Origin: Roseiflexus sp. RS-1
Lineage (GTDB): Bacteria; Chloroflexota; Chloroflexia; Chloroflexales; Roseiflexaceae
Length of the DNA: 64,000 nucleotides
Direction of reading: 5' to 3'
Assembly: GCF_000016665.1 (NCBI RefSeq)
Contig: NC_009523.1
Location: forward strand, 744,001-808,000
The notes beneath the pieces were generated by a model. The model was not told the origin of the DNA. It saw nothing but the letters and a program-made list of their open reading frames with translations, and searched no databases. The position numbers and the translations under genes are program-made. Numbering within the stretch: the stretch's first letter is position 1; every line of letters starts with the position of its first letter. Shown here in pieces: positions 1-6,939 of the stretch.

Positions 1-2
1 CG

Positions 3-1370
3 ATGTTCGTCGCTATCGTGTCCGCCTTCCACGTCCTTGCCTCGCACCTGACGGTTGCGGCAGCATGGTTCAACCTGTACCTGGAACGGCGCGCAGTGTA
101 CGAGAATCGCCCGGAACTGTACGTCTACCTCAAACGGAGCGCCCTGGGGTTGCTGGTGTTTGCCTATGTCTTCGGCGCTATGGCAGGCGTGGGGATCTGG
201 CAAACGACAACCGCTGCCAACCCGCGCGGCATCTCTACCCTCATCCACAACTTTGTGCTCTACTGGGGTTCGGAATGGTACATGTTCCTGATCGATGTCG
301 TGGGGATTATCGCCTACTACTACACCTTCGAGCGGGTCAGCCCGCGCACGCACCTGCGGCTGGCGTGGATACTGGCGTTGGGAGGCACCGGCACCCTGGC
401 GATCATCGTCGGCATTCTGTCGTTCAAGTTGACGCCAGGTCTCTGGTTTACGACTGGTGAGAGTCTGAACGGTTTCTTCAATCCCACCTTCTGGCCGCAA
501 CTGTTCATGCGGTTTGCCCTGATGTTCACCATCACTGCAGCCTGGGCGCTGCTGATCGTCACGGGCTTGCCGAAGGGGTATTTCGCACGTGAGCGGATCA
601 TTCGTATAGCGGCAGTGATGGGGCTTGGCGGGCTGGTTGTTGCTCTTGGCATCTGGTTCTTCTGGTACTACCCCGCGCTGCCGGATCACGCAAAGACTAT
701 TCTGCGCTCTCCGGCTATCCCTCCTGTTACATTTACGATCATTATTGGCGGCCTGATTGCGACGTTTCTGGGGTTGCTGTTTGCGCTGGCGATGCCGCGT
801 CGTCAGCATCAGATCATTGCGTTGGGAGCGATGCTGGTGCTGTTTGCCGCCATTTTTGGCGCGGAACGCACCCGTGAGGTCATTCGCAAGCCGGATATTA
901 TTGCCGGCTATATGTCCTCGAATCAACTGGTCTTCAACGACATTCCTGCGCGTGGCGTCCAGCGTGAGGAGCAACAGTTGAACGAGACCGGCATGCTCGG
1001 TTCACTGCCATTCCTGCCGCGTCCAGAGATGATTTCGGTTGGAGCGCCCGCCGGTTTTCCCAACCATCAGGTTGCGATGGGGCGGGTCCTGGTCATTCAG
1101 CAGTGCGCGGCATGCCACAATGTGAGCAATCAGACGGCGATCACCGTTTTTGATCAGCGCCTGGCGCTGCGTTCACTGGCGCAGTTGCTGGAGCGGCGCA
1201 AGATGACGACCGCGCCGAAAATCGAGACATACCTGAAGGGCATTGGCGCCTTCCCCTACATGCACCCGTTCGTCGGTACACCTGAAGAGCGGGCGGCAAT
1301 GGCGCTGTATCTGGAATACTTCATTCAACAACAGCATGCGCCACAACCACAGGCGCAAGCCAGGAGGTGA
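3..1370 (+). CDS. CydA-like membrane protein with C-terminal cytochrome c domain
   Basis: About nine hydrophobic segments fill residues 1-300. The N-terminal part (HVLASHLTVAAAWFNLYLER) resembles the first helices of cytochrome bd oxidase subunit I, where His residues bind heme b. A soluble C-terminal domain carries one heme c motif, CAACH, at residues 368-372, so the protein is probably a quinol- or cytochrome-linked redox subunit in the membrane with its c domain outside. It lies 3 bases before a second CydA-like gene, and the two probably form one complex. The first ATG is at base 3 of the window, so the true start may lie upstream and the gene may be partial. Canonical CydA has no heme c domain; the exact electron donor and acceptor are unknown. 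Confidence 0.72.
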   Translation: MFVAIVSAFHVLASHLTVAAAWFNLYLERRAVYENRPELYVYLKRSALGLLVFAYVFGAMAGVGIWQTTTAANPRGISTLIHNFVLYWGSEWYMFLIDVVGIIAYYYTFERVSPRTHLRLAWILALGGTGTLAIIVGILSFKLTPGLWFTTGESLNGFFNPTFWPQLFMRFALMFTITAAWALLIVTGLPKGYFARERIIRIAAVMGLGGLVVALGIWFFWYYPALPDHAKTILRSPAIPPVTFTIIIGGLIATFLGLLFALAMPRRQHQIIALGAMLVLFAAIFGAERTREVIRKPDIIAGYMSSNQLVFNDIPARGVQREEQQLNETGMLGSLPFLPRPEMISVGAPAGFPNHQVAMGRVLVIQQCAACHNVSNQTAITVFDQRLALRSLAQLLERRKMTTAPKIETYLKGIGAFPYMHPFVGTPEERAAMALYLEYFIQQQHAPQPQAQARR

Positions 1371-1373
1371 AGC

Positions 1374-2573
1374 ATGGACATCGGCGATATGCTCGAACGG
1401 ATGCGCGACCCGCTGGGGGCGCCGTTTTATCCGCCTGCATTGCAGGTATTGCTGGTGGTGACGTGGGTCTTGCACATCTTCTTTGTCACCCTGGCGCTGG
1501 GGTCGAGCGCCTGCTCGATCACCTGCTTCCTGCGCCCGACCGACCATCGCCTGCGGCTGGCGCGCATCGCGGCGCGGCTGACGCCCAACGCGGTTGGTCT
1601 CGGTATTGTGACGGGAATTGCGCCGCTGCTCTTCGTGCAGACGATCTATGACCCGATCTGGTATGCCAGCAATACCCTGACCGGTTTCTGGTCGGTGAGT
1701 TTCATCTTTGTAGTGATGGGCGGCTACAGTCTGGCGTATCTGTTTTATCTCAAAGGGAGCGCCGACGGGAAACTGCTCTGGTCGGCAGTGGCGTCGTTTG
1801 TGCTGCTCTTTTTCGCCGGGTGGGTGATGCACGTCCTGGCGTCGGTGTCGATCCGCCCTGAGCGCTGGATGGAATGGTATGCGCCGAACGGTGTCATCGA
1901 CACGCGCGGAATTGAGTTCCATTCCTGGAATATCCCGCGCCTGACGTTTCTCCTGCCGTTGCAGGCGGGCTTGAGCCTGGCAGTGACGCTCACCCTGTTC
2001 GCATGGTATTTCCGGCGCATCGAAGAGGATGCACCCTTCATGCAGTGGGTCGCCGGGCGGGGACGATTGATTGGTCTGGTCGTCAGTCCGCTGTATGCCC
2101 TGGCGGGACTGCTGTGGGCAGCGACGGAAGGTGTCGAGTTCGGCATCGGCATACCGCTCGGAGTTGCGCTGACGACTCTCGGTCTGGCGCTGACCGGCTA
2201 TTTCTTCTTCCTGAAGCAACCCATGCGGCAGGCGCCGCGCACCCTGCTGGTCTGGTTCGTGTCGCTGATAACGGTTGGCGTTGTGCGGGAAGCCATTCGC
2301 GCCGTCTCTCTGGAACGGTTCGGGTATCGCGTATCTGAGTATCCCTATATCATGGATTGGGGATCGATTCTGATCTTTGGCGTAACCACCATCATTGGCG
2401 TTGCCGTCGTCACATACCTGGCGCTGGTATTGTATCAATCAGGCGGGACAAAGCGCGATGGCAGCGTGTCGCCGCGTGTGGAACGGTTTGGTTCAATTGC
2501 CACCGGTATGCTGGGCGCGTGGTTCGCCTTCTTCATCCTGGTTGGGCTGTATACCACCTTCTTCCTCAAGTAG
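1374..2573 (+). CDS. CydA-like multi-helix membrane protein, partner of the preceding cytochrome
   Basis: This 399-residue protein is almost entirely membrane-embedded, with about nine hydrophobic segments. The start (PPALQVLLVVTWVLHIFFV) looks like a bd-type subunit I helix with a His ligand, but there is no CxxCH. The ATG follows the upstream stop by only 3 bases, and an AGGAGG-like site (gccaggaggtgaagc) sits in the end of the upstream gene, so the genes are co-transcribed and probably translationally coupled. It most likely forms a heterodimer with the heme-c-carrying protein. Family assignment rests on helix pattern and His placement, and the heme content is inferred. A hairpin follows the stop. 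Confidence 0.65.
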   Translation: MDIGDMLERMRDPLGAPFYPPALQVLLVVTWVLHIFFVTLALGSSACSITCFLRPTDHRLRLARIAARLTPNAVGLGIVTGIAPLLFVQTIYDPIWYASNTLTGFWSVSFIFVVMGGYSLAYLFYLKGSADGKLLWSAVASFVLLFFAGWVMHVLASVSIRPERWMEWYAPNGVIDTRGIEFHSWNIPRLTFLLPLQAGLSLAVTLTLFAWYFRRIEEDAPFMQWVAGRGRLIGLVVSPLYALAGLLWAATEGVEFGIGIPLGVALTTLGLALTGYFFFLKQPMRQAPRTLLVWFVSLITVGVVREAIRAVSLERFGYRVSEYPYIMDWGSILIFGVTTIIGVAVVTYLALVLYQSGGTKRDGSVSPRVERFGSIATGMLGAWFAFFILVGLYTTFFLK

Positions 2574-2590
2574 CTGCGTTCTGATGCGCC

Positions 2591-2623
2591 GATGCAGCGC
2601 GCCAGCGATGGGTGCGCTGCATC
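2591..2623 (+). terminator. Hairpin after the CydA-like pair
   Basis: A perfect 10-bp stem (gatgcagcgc / gcgctgcatc) with a 13-base loop begins 18 bases after the stop codon. It is followed by an A/T-rich stretch rather than a clean T run, so it is a probable intrinsic terminator or a 3' stabilising hairpin. Confidence 0.55.
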
Positions 2624-2641
2624 AATATTCTGACGTTTTCC

Positions 2642-2671
2642 TTGACATGTGTTTCCTCAATCGGGTATGAT
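2642..2671 (+). promoter_or_regulatory. Sigma-70-type promoter for the zinc-ribbon/cold-shock-like gene
   Basis: A consensus TTGACA (2642-2647) and TATGAT (2666-2671) are separated by 18 bases, placing the start of transcription near 2678. This leaves a leader of about 160 bases before the ATG at 2839. Confidence 0.7.
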
Positions 2672-2677
2672 AGAGAC

Positions 2678-2704
2678 TGCAAATGATAGACGAGATCATT
2701 TGCA
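2678..2704 (+). promoter_or_regulatory. Perfect palindrome at the transcription start
   Basis: Ten-base arms TGCAAATGAT and ATCATTTGCA flank a 7-base centre. The site begins at the predicted +1, where a bound repressor would block initiation; as RNA it would form a 5' hairpin. Its core, TGAT-N7-ATCA, matches the palindrome at 5462-5480 in front of the L28/S18 operon, which suggests a shared, possibly metal-sensing, regulator. Confidence 0.55.
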
Positions 2705-2838
2705 CCCCGGCATCGGTTATCCACTCATCGCGGACAGGTTGATGGCAGGCGCACCGAACCTCACCTCGCTCGTCTTCCAGGAGGGCGACCGCATCCGGGA
2801 TTATCAGGTCAACAAGGAGACAGTAAGGACACCCATCT

Positions 2839-3408
2839 ATGAGTTTCAAGGACAAGCACATTCCCTGTAAGGATTGCGGCGGCGAGTTCGTGTTCACGGC
2901 GGGCGAGCAGGAGTTTTATGCACAGAAAGGCTTTACGAACGAACCGACCCGTTGCCCTGCCGGGCGTCGGGCGCGGAAGGAAGGGCGAAGTCTGACCGAT
3001 ATTACCGGTGGGCGTGTCTGCCCCCACGATGTATCGGGGAATGGCAGCATCACCGACGAAGCTATCGAGGCGAGCAGCGCATCCCGTCCACGGCGTTCTG
3101 ATGACTGGTCGCGCTCATATGATCGACCACGCGGTGAGTCGCGTGGATGGTCAGGCGAACGGTCCCGGCGCGACCGGGAGCCGTACACCGGTCCGCTCCC
3201 ATCCGGTCCGGTCAATGCCACGATTGTGCGTATCGACCCGGCAGGGCGGTTCCTCTTTGCGCGCGTCGATAATCCGCAGTTCGATGTGTATGTCCACGGA
3301 TCGCTCTTCAGCCAGGTGCGGCGGTCGCTCCAGGAGGGCGATCAGATCTCAGTCACTGTCGAGGCGAGTGATCGTGGTCCTCGCGCGCGAACGTTCGATC
3401 TGCGATGA
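2839..3408 (+). CDS. Zinc-ribbon protein with cold-shock/S1-like C-terminal domain
   Basis: Residues 1-45 match the small zinc-ribbon family with CxxC...FTxxEQxFYxxKGF...RC. The usual last CxxC is degraded here to CPAG, so only three of four Cys ligands remain. A charged, Arg/Ser-rich linker (about 65-120) follows. Residues 125-189 form a beta-rich domain (VNATIVRIDPAGRFLFARVD...VYVHGSLF) that resembles a cold-shock or S1 fold, and a nucleic-acid-binding role is likely. An SD-like aaggaga lies about 15-20 bases upstream of the ATG. The gene has its own strong promoter, a palindrome at +1 and a long leader, so it appears regulated. The biological function is not known. Confidence 0.65.
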   Translation: MSFKDKHIPCKDCGGEFVFTAGEQEFYAQKGFTNEPTRCPAGRRARKEGRSLTDITGGRVCPHDVSGNGSITDEAIEASSASRPRRSDDWSRSYDRPRGESRGWSGERSRRDREPYTGPLPSGPVNATIVRIDPAGRFLFARVDNPQFDVYVHGSLFSQVRRSLQEGDQISVTVEASDRGPRARTFDLR

Positions 3409-3430
3409 TCGCGGCGAGACGTGTGGTGTT

Positions 3431-3565
3431 GAGTGATGTTCTGCATTCGGGGACGCTTTTGCCCCTCATCCCCCCTGCCCCCTTCTCCCACAAGGGGAGA
3501 AGGGGGACTCTGGGCGTCCTGATGCCTGAAACGGGAGATAGCACGCAGGGGCTTGTCAGAGAACC
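3431..3565 (+). repeat. Dispersed palindromic repeat, family A copy 1
   Basis: The core is a near-perfect hairpin (cccccttctccc-acaa-ggggagaaggggg) followed by a conserved tail (gcgtcctgatgcctgaaacg). Related copies lie at 17725-17889, 18084-18200, 28071-28250 (inverted), 36641-36770 and 52440-52570. The interval 3409-3679 holds no gene beyond this repeat. Confidence 0.8.
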
Positions 3566-3679
3566 TGCTCGTGTAAGGAAGGGGGAGACGGGGCGTGCTC
3601 TTACCCGCACCTGAATGCGCAGCATCAGGGCTTCCACACCCTCAGGTCTGGCTCTCACTCCTTCGCTGCTGACATTCAC

Positions 3680-4003
3680 CTACACCACAGTCACCGGACC
3701 ATGGTCATCGCAGTGATCATCGTGGGGGTGGTGCAAACGTCCATCTACCAGATAGTCGTAGTGATCGCCGTGTGGAACAAGTGGATGTTCGCATCCATCA
3801 TGTCCGCACTGACATGCAATGGGGGCGCAGATATCGGGGTTATCGGCGCTGACTGCAATCACATGCTCATCATAGTGCCCCTCATGCGGTAGCGCAGATG
3901 TCCATCGTGCAGATAATCCACGTGCCTGTCGTGAAGAACGCGAATGTGCCCGCAATGCTCGCTGTGGACATAGAGGATGTGGTTCGTGAACCGTATGCGA
4001 CAT
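3680..4003 (-). pseudogene. His-rich metal-associated protein with two compensating frameshifts
   Basis: The frame starting at ATG 4003 (good SD AAAGGAG) is open to the TAG at 3680. Its middle third, however, reads as non-family sequence. Shifting the frame by one base between about 3974 and 3890 restores LYVHSEHCGHIRVLHDRHV followed by DYLHDGHLR, the motif typical of this His/Asp-rich family; the original frame then resumes with LPHEGHYDEH and HGDHYDYLVDGRLHHPHDDH. The gene therefore carries a +1/-1 pair of indels, or sequencing errors. Such proteins have many HxxH and CGH motifs suited to zinc or other metal binding and often sit near zinc-homeostasis genes. The product may be partly functional because both His-rich ends are kept. 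Confidence 0.65.
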
Positions 4004-4061
4004 CACTCTGGCTCCTTTCCACCTGGCATGCTCATCCGGCGCGCCTGCGTCTGTCATCTCC

Positions 4062-4089
4062 AGTATACAGAACGATACGCACGTGTCAA
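4062..4089 (-). promoter_or_regulatory. Promoter for the His-rich gene
   Basis: On the minus strand a perfect TTGACA (4089-4084) and TATACT (4067-4062) are separated by 16 bases, about 58 bases upstream of the ATG at 4003. Confidence 0.65.
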
Positions 4090-4203
4090 TCAAGGTTGGG
4101 CGACTTCTGTTGATTTGGAAAGTAGCGTACAGGGTCGAGGGACAGAGAGCGGGGAAACAACGTCGCCTGACTGTCGGCATAAACGTGGAGATGCGCAACT
4201 GTT

Positions 4204-4226
4204 GTTGTCACCCGCGTGGTGACAAC
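4204..4226. promoter_or_regulatory. Perfect 9-bp inverted repeat in a gene-free stretch
   Basis: Arms GTTGTCACC and GGTGACAAC flank a 5-base centre. It lies between the His-rich gene's promoter and a repeat cluster. There is no T run, so its role (operator or hairpin) is open. The rest of 4090-4352 shows no gene. Confidence 0.35.
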
Positions 4227-4352
4227 GACACGGGATGACCGAAATCACAGAGCAACCGGTATTTGCGCGGTAGCCCGGCGGCTCATCCGGTATGCCGAAC
4301 GTTCGAGCCGTGAGGTTGATAAAGATTGCGGATTATAGCAGTTCTCACAAAG

Positions 4353-4620
4353 GTTGAACCTGATGGGCAAGGTTGAACGCTCCTGGGAATTGCGCGCCCC
4401 ACGCGATGACCGAAATAATGGAGATTGAGAATTTATTCCGCTCTACCGCGCTAGCCGTGGGGCTGAAGCCCTCGGCTAGCCAGGGCGAAGCCCGCCTGCG
4501 CGGGCTGGAGCGGATTATTTACTCAAAGACCATAATTTCGGTCTCCCTTCCGCAGTTGAACCTGATGGGCAAGGTTGAACGCTCCTGGGAATTGCGCGCC
4601 CCACGCGATGACCGAAATAA
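4353..4620. repeat. 66-bp direct repeats flanking a family-B palindromic element
   Basis: Identical 66-bp copies lie at 4353-4418 and 4555-4620 (start gttgaacctgatgggcaagg, end gcgatgaccgaaataa). Between them (4419-4534) sits one copy of a second dispersed repeat, family B. Its ends read gagaatttattccgct and agcggattatttactc, and it has an inner hairpin around cccgcctgcgcgggct. The arrangement looks like an insertion that duplicated 66 bp, or recombination between repeats. Confidence 0.7.
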
Positions 4621-4642
4621 ATTTCGGTCTACCTTCCGCTGT

Positions 4643-4909
4643 TCAACGCCGCCGGTCAGTGATACTACGCTCGACGAATGGCAAAAGCGCCATGTGCCGC
4701 GCTCGTTTGATAGCAATGGTCAGTTTGCGCTGCATTTTTGCGCTCAGACCGGTACGACGACGCGGAAGGATCTTTCCTGTCGGACCAAGAAAACGTTTGA
4801 GCCGCTCCGGGTCTTTGTAGTCCGGCAAGATGCCGAGACGCGAAAATTCACAGACTTTTTTGCGTCCTCCCCGTCCGCGCATACGGCGAGATCCGTCCTG
4901 ATACGTCAT
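4643..4909 (-). CDS. rpsR: 30S ribosomal protein S18 (single-Cys form)
   Basis: An 88-residue S18: a basic N-terminus, [18 protein letters not shown], then [19 protein letters not shown] and [13 protein letters not shown], all diagnostic of S18, which binds the small-subunit platform with S6. The ATG at 4909 overlaps the stop of rpmB (ATGA), so the two are translationally coupled. Only one Cys is present where zinc-binding S18 forms have CxxC, so this is the zinc-independent type. S18 is usually encoded beside rpsF and ssb; here it follows rpmB, which suggests a paralogue set used under zinc limitation. Whether another rpsR exists cannot be seen in the window. Confidence 0.93.
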   Translation of the reverse strand: MTYQDGSRRMRGRGGRKKVCEFSRLGILPDYKDPERLKRFLGPTGKILPRRRTGLSAKMQRKLTIAIKRARHMALLPFVERSITDRRR

Positions 4910-5181
4910 CGAAGATGCTCCTTGAGAAATGCCTTGACCGACAGCCCCTGATCGCGCACGGCGGCGATCAACCCTTTCTTGTTGATCGTCCGCAGCGCCT
5001 TCGTCGAAAGATTGAGCGTGATACTGCGCCCGATCTCCGGCACGTATATCGTGTGTCGGTGGACATTCGGTCGGAAAGTGCGGTTGGTTTTGGGGGCGCG
5101 GCGCGCCCATCCACCGGATGCTTTGTGGCGAATGTTGCGCCCGAAGGCAACTTTCTTGCCGGTAAGATCACACCTCGCCAT
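4906..5181 (-). CDS. rpmB: 50S ribosomal protein L28 (Cys-poor form)
   Basis: The 91-residue product starts [17 protein letters not shown] and contains [19 protein letters not shown] and [16 protein letters not shown], the standard L28 pattern of the large subunit. The ATG at 5181 is preceded by GAGGGGG at good spacing; a TTG five codons upstream is less likely. Only the first Cys of the zinc-binding L28 form is present, so this is a zinc-independent version. It lies between a small CxxC protein upstream and rpsR downstream on the same strand, with a 4-base overlap to rpsR. Confidence 0.93.
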   Translation of the reverse strand: MARCDLTGKKVAFGRNIRHKASGGWARRAPKTNRTFRPNVHRHTIYVPEIGRSITLNLSTKALRTINKKGLIAAVRDQGLSVKAFLKEHLR

Positions 5182-5204
5182 ATGGTTCCCCCTCAACAGG
5201 CATA

Positions 5205-5438
5205 TCAGCGCAAAGGGCAGGTCTGCGAACCATCCAGCCCCAGTTCACGATCCGCGCTCAACAGGCGGTTGAAGCAGTCGCGTCGGTAGTACGTCTTGTT
5301 TCGCCGCCGACCGTCCATGATCACAACCATCTCGCGGTCATTCATAATCCGCTGCCCGCAATGGTTGCAGTACCGGTTGGTCACTCGACCCGTCTTATCG
5401 CGGGCAGTAACGTCGGTTTTCGATTTCTTCTCCGCCAT
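5205..5438 (-). CDS. Small CxxC protein heading the L28/S18 operon
   Basis: This is a basic protein of 77 residues with RYCNHCGQRI near residue 26 and a later DCFNRLLS, a layout that could bind zinc with three Cys and a His. The rest (MVVIMDGRRRNKTYYRR) is rich in Arg/Lys and could contact RNA. I do not recognise the family. The start at 5438 has GGGGAG 10 bases upstream; an in-frame ATG at 5447 lies too close to that site. It is the first gene of the operon, 23 bases before rpmB, and is preceded by a palindromic operator-like site. A ribosome-associated or metal-linked role is only a guess from context. Confidence 0.6.
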   Translation of the reverse strand: MAEKKSKTDVTARDKTGRVTNRYCNHCGQRIMNDREMVVIMDGRRRNKTYYRRDCFNRLLSADRELGLDGSQTCPLR

Positions 5439-5461
5439 GATCGGCATACTCCCCGTGTAAC

Positions 5462-5480
5462 ATTGATAGTTTTAATCAAT
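5462..5480 (-). promoter_or_regulatory. Palindromic operator-like site before the L28/S18 operon
   Basis: Perfect 6-bp arms ATTGAT and ATCAAT flank a 7-base A/T-rich centre, 23 bases upstream of the chosen start at 5438. Position, symmetry and the Cys-poor ribosomal genes downstream fit a Zur- or Fur-family operator. The core matches the palindrome at 2678-2704. Confidence 0.5.
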
Positions 5481-5504
5481 GGTGGATGGTACACGACGAT
5501 CGCA

Positions 5505-5532
5505 TTGCTGTCAAGGCGATGTATGGTATACT
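5505..5532 (+). promoter_or_regulatory. Probable promoter for the methyltransferase
   Basis: TTGCTG (5505-5510) and TATACT (5527-5532) are separated by 16 bases, ending 29 bases before the ATG at 5562. Confidence 0.5.
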
Positions 5533-5561
5533 TGAGCGCCCTGTATAAAGGAATAGGTGTT

Positions 5562-6428
5562 ATGGTCACTGCCGGGTCTGCTGTCGAACAATCATCAGTG
5601 CGCCGCGCGCCGATCAGTTTATCGGCGTGGCGTTGTTTGCGGTATGAGGTTGCGCTAAACGGGCTGCGCATCCTGTGGGAAACGGTCAACGATTTCAGTC
5701 TCTGGCGCCTGATCGAGTACCCCTGGGCGACGCGGGTGCTGGGCGTGAGGCGCGGCGATACGGTGATCGACATTGGCTCCGGTACCTCATCGTTCCCGCA
5801 TATGCTGGCAAAAGAGGGCGTGAATGTTGTCATCGTCGAGCTTGAAGCGCGTCGTGTGCGCTGGCAGCGCGATAAACGGCGCGCAACGGCACGCCCCGGC
5901 GACGGCGACCTGCTGCCGGTCGTGGCGGATGCTACCCGACTACCGTTCCGTGATGGATCGGCGCCATTTATCAGTGCGGTCTCGACGCTCGAACACATTC
6001 CCGACGATGTCGCAGCCGGGCGCGAAATCGGGCGCGTGCTCGCTCCAGGCGGCATCGTCGCGCTGACGTTGCCGTTCACCAGCTGTGAACGGCGTTCGTT
6101 CTTTGCTGGCATTCGACCGTTCCGACAGGTTGCCCGGAATGCGTTCGTGCAGGAAGGAAAACCGGGGTCGTTCTTCCGCTTCTACACCGATGACGATATT
6201 CAACGAACGTATATCGAACCGGCCCATGCCGATGTCGTCGAGCGACGCGCGTTTGGACGCAGCATCCTCAACGGAAGGTATCACGAAACCCGTCTCACCA
6301 GGTTCTGGCGGCGTTTTGTGCTGAAGGATCTGCTGCTGGCATGGCTGGTCCATCCGCTTGAAGAACGGTTCGACCGGTCAGATCCGCTCTATGTGATGCT
6401 GGCGTTGCGGAAGCGCTGCGATGGGTGA
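5562..6428 (+). CDS. SAM-dependent methyltransferase (class I, Methyltransf_11-like)
   Basis: The ATG at 5562 has AAAGGA upstream and fits the promoter, giving 288 residues. Motif I of the Rossmann methyltransferase fold is VIDIGSGTSSFPHMLA at about residue 67, followed by an acidic end of strand 2 (VVIVELE). ADATRLPFRDGSAPFISAVS and EIGRVLAPGGIVALTLPF are the motif II/III equivalents. The substrate cannot be told; the C-terminal third (FFRFYTDDDIQRTYIE) is typical of small-molecule or glycan/lipid-related enzymes. It is divergent from the ribosomal operon and overlaps the start of a small gene downstream. Confidence 0.8.
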   Translation: MVTAGSAVEQSSVRRAPISLSAWRCLRYEVALNGLRILWETVNDFSLWRLIEYPWATRVLGVRRGDTVIDIGSGTSSFPHMLAKEGVNVVIVELEARRVRWQRDKRRATARPGDGDLLPVVADATRLPFRDGSAPFISAVSTLEHIPDDVAAGREIGRVLAPGGIVALTLPFTSCERRSFFAGIRPFRQVARNAFVQEGKPGSFFRFYTDDDIQRTYIEPAHADVVERRAFGRSILNGRYHETRLTRFWRRFVLKDLLLAWLVHPLEERFDRSDPLYVMLALRKRCDG

Positions 6429-6835
6429 GGTTCCCTCGGACTGTGACGCCTCCGGCGGACCCCGGCATCGACCGGGCGATCCGCCTCGTTCCGGCACGCC
6501 TGTGGATGCACAGCGCACTTCGATGACCAGGATACGTTTCCACCTGATCGCCCTGGCGGTCTACTCGTTCCTCGGCGTGATCCTCTCATATGCTGGCTGG
6601 GAGCATATGCCCATCCACGACCACTCACCTGGGTGCTCGATGGCACGTCTCTGGGCACGTTCGATATTCCCTCTGGACGCATACTGGCGCGCTCACTGCA
6701 CCTCCTGCTCCCTCCCGGTCAGCACGTCCTGACGTGGTATGCGCCTGCCACCCCCGATCCTGCGCGCGCTGGCGCTCCGATCAGCGTGCGTCTGTTTGCG
6801 CTCGATGTGCGGAGCCGGACTGATACGCGGTAGCA
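6421..6835 (+). pseudogene. Small membrane-anchored protein, apparently frameshifted
   Basis: A reading frame begins at ATG 6421, overlapping the methyltransferase stop, or at ATG 6523. It encodes a hydrophobic segment (FHLIALAVYSFLGVILSYA). Near 6593 the likely continuation moves to another frame, which reads WLGAYAHPRPLTWVLDG and then SLHLLLPPGQHVLTWYAP, a beta-rich extracytoplasmic domain, to the TAG near 6833. Each half alone looks partial, so either an indel has broken one gene or two small frames overlap. The family is not recognised. Confidence 0.4.
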
Positions 6836-6939
6836 AACCAATCCCCTGTAGCAGACAGGAGGTTGCATTTTTGCCGGGATCGCTTAAACTTGCGTCAGTA
6901 CCCAAACAGGCTCAACGACAGCGATCAGGAGCACCCCAT

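Noticed and set aside
1173-2438. 421-codon minus-strand frame opposite the two CydA-like genes
   Set aside because: It is Gln/Arg/His-rich antisense and the plus-strand proteins are clear membrane proteins.
4373-4951. Plus-strand frame of 192 codons across the repeat cluster and rpsR
   Set aside because: It starts in a dispersed repeat and continues antisense to S18.
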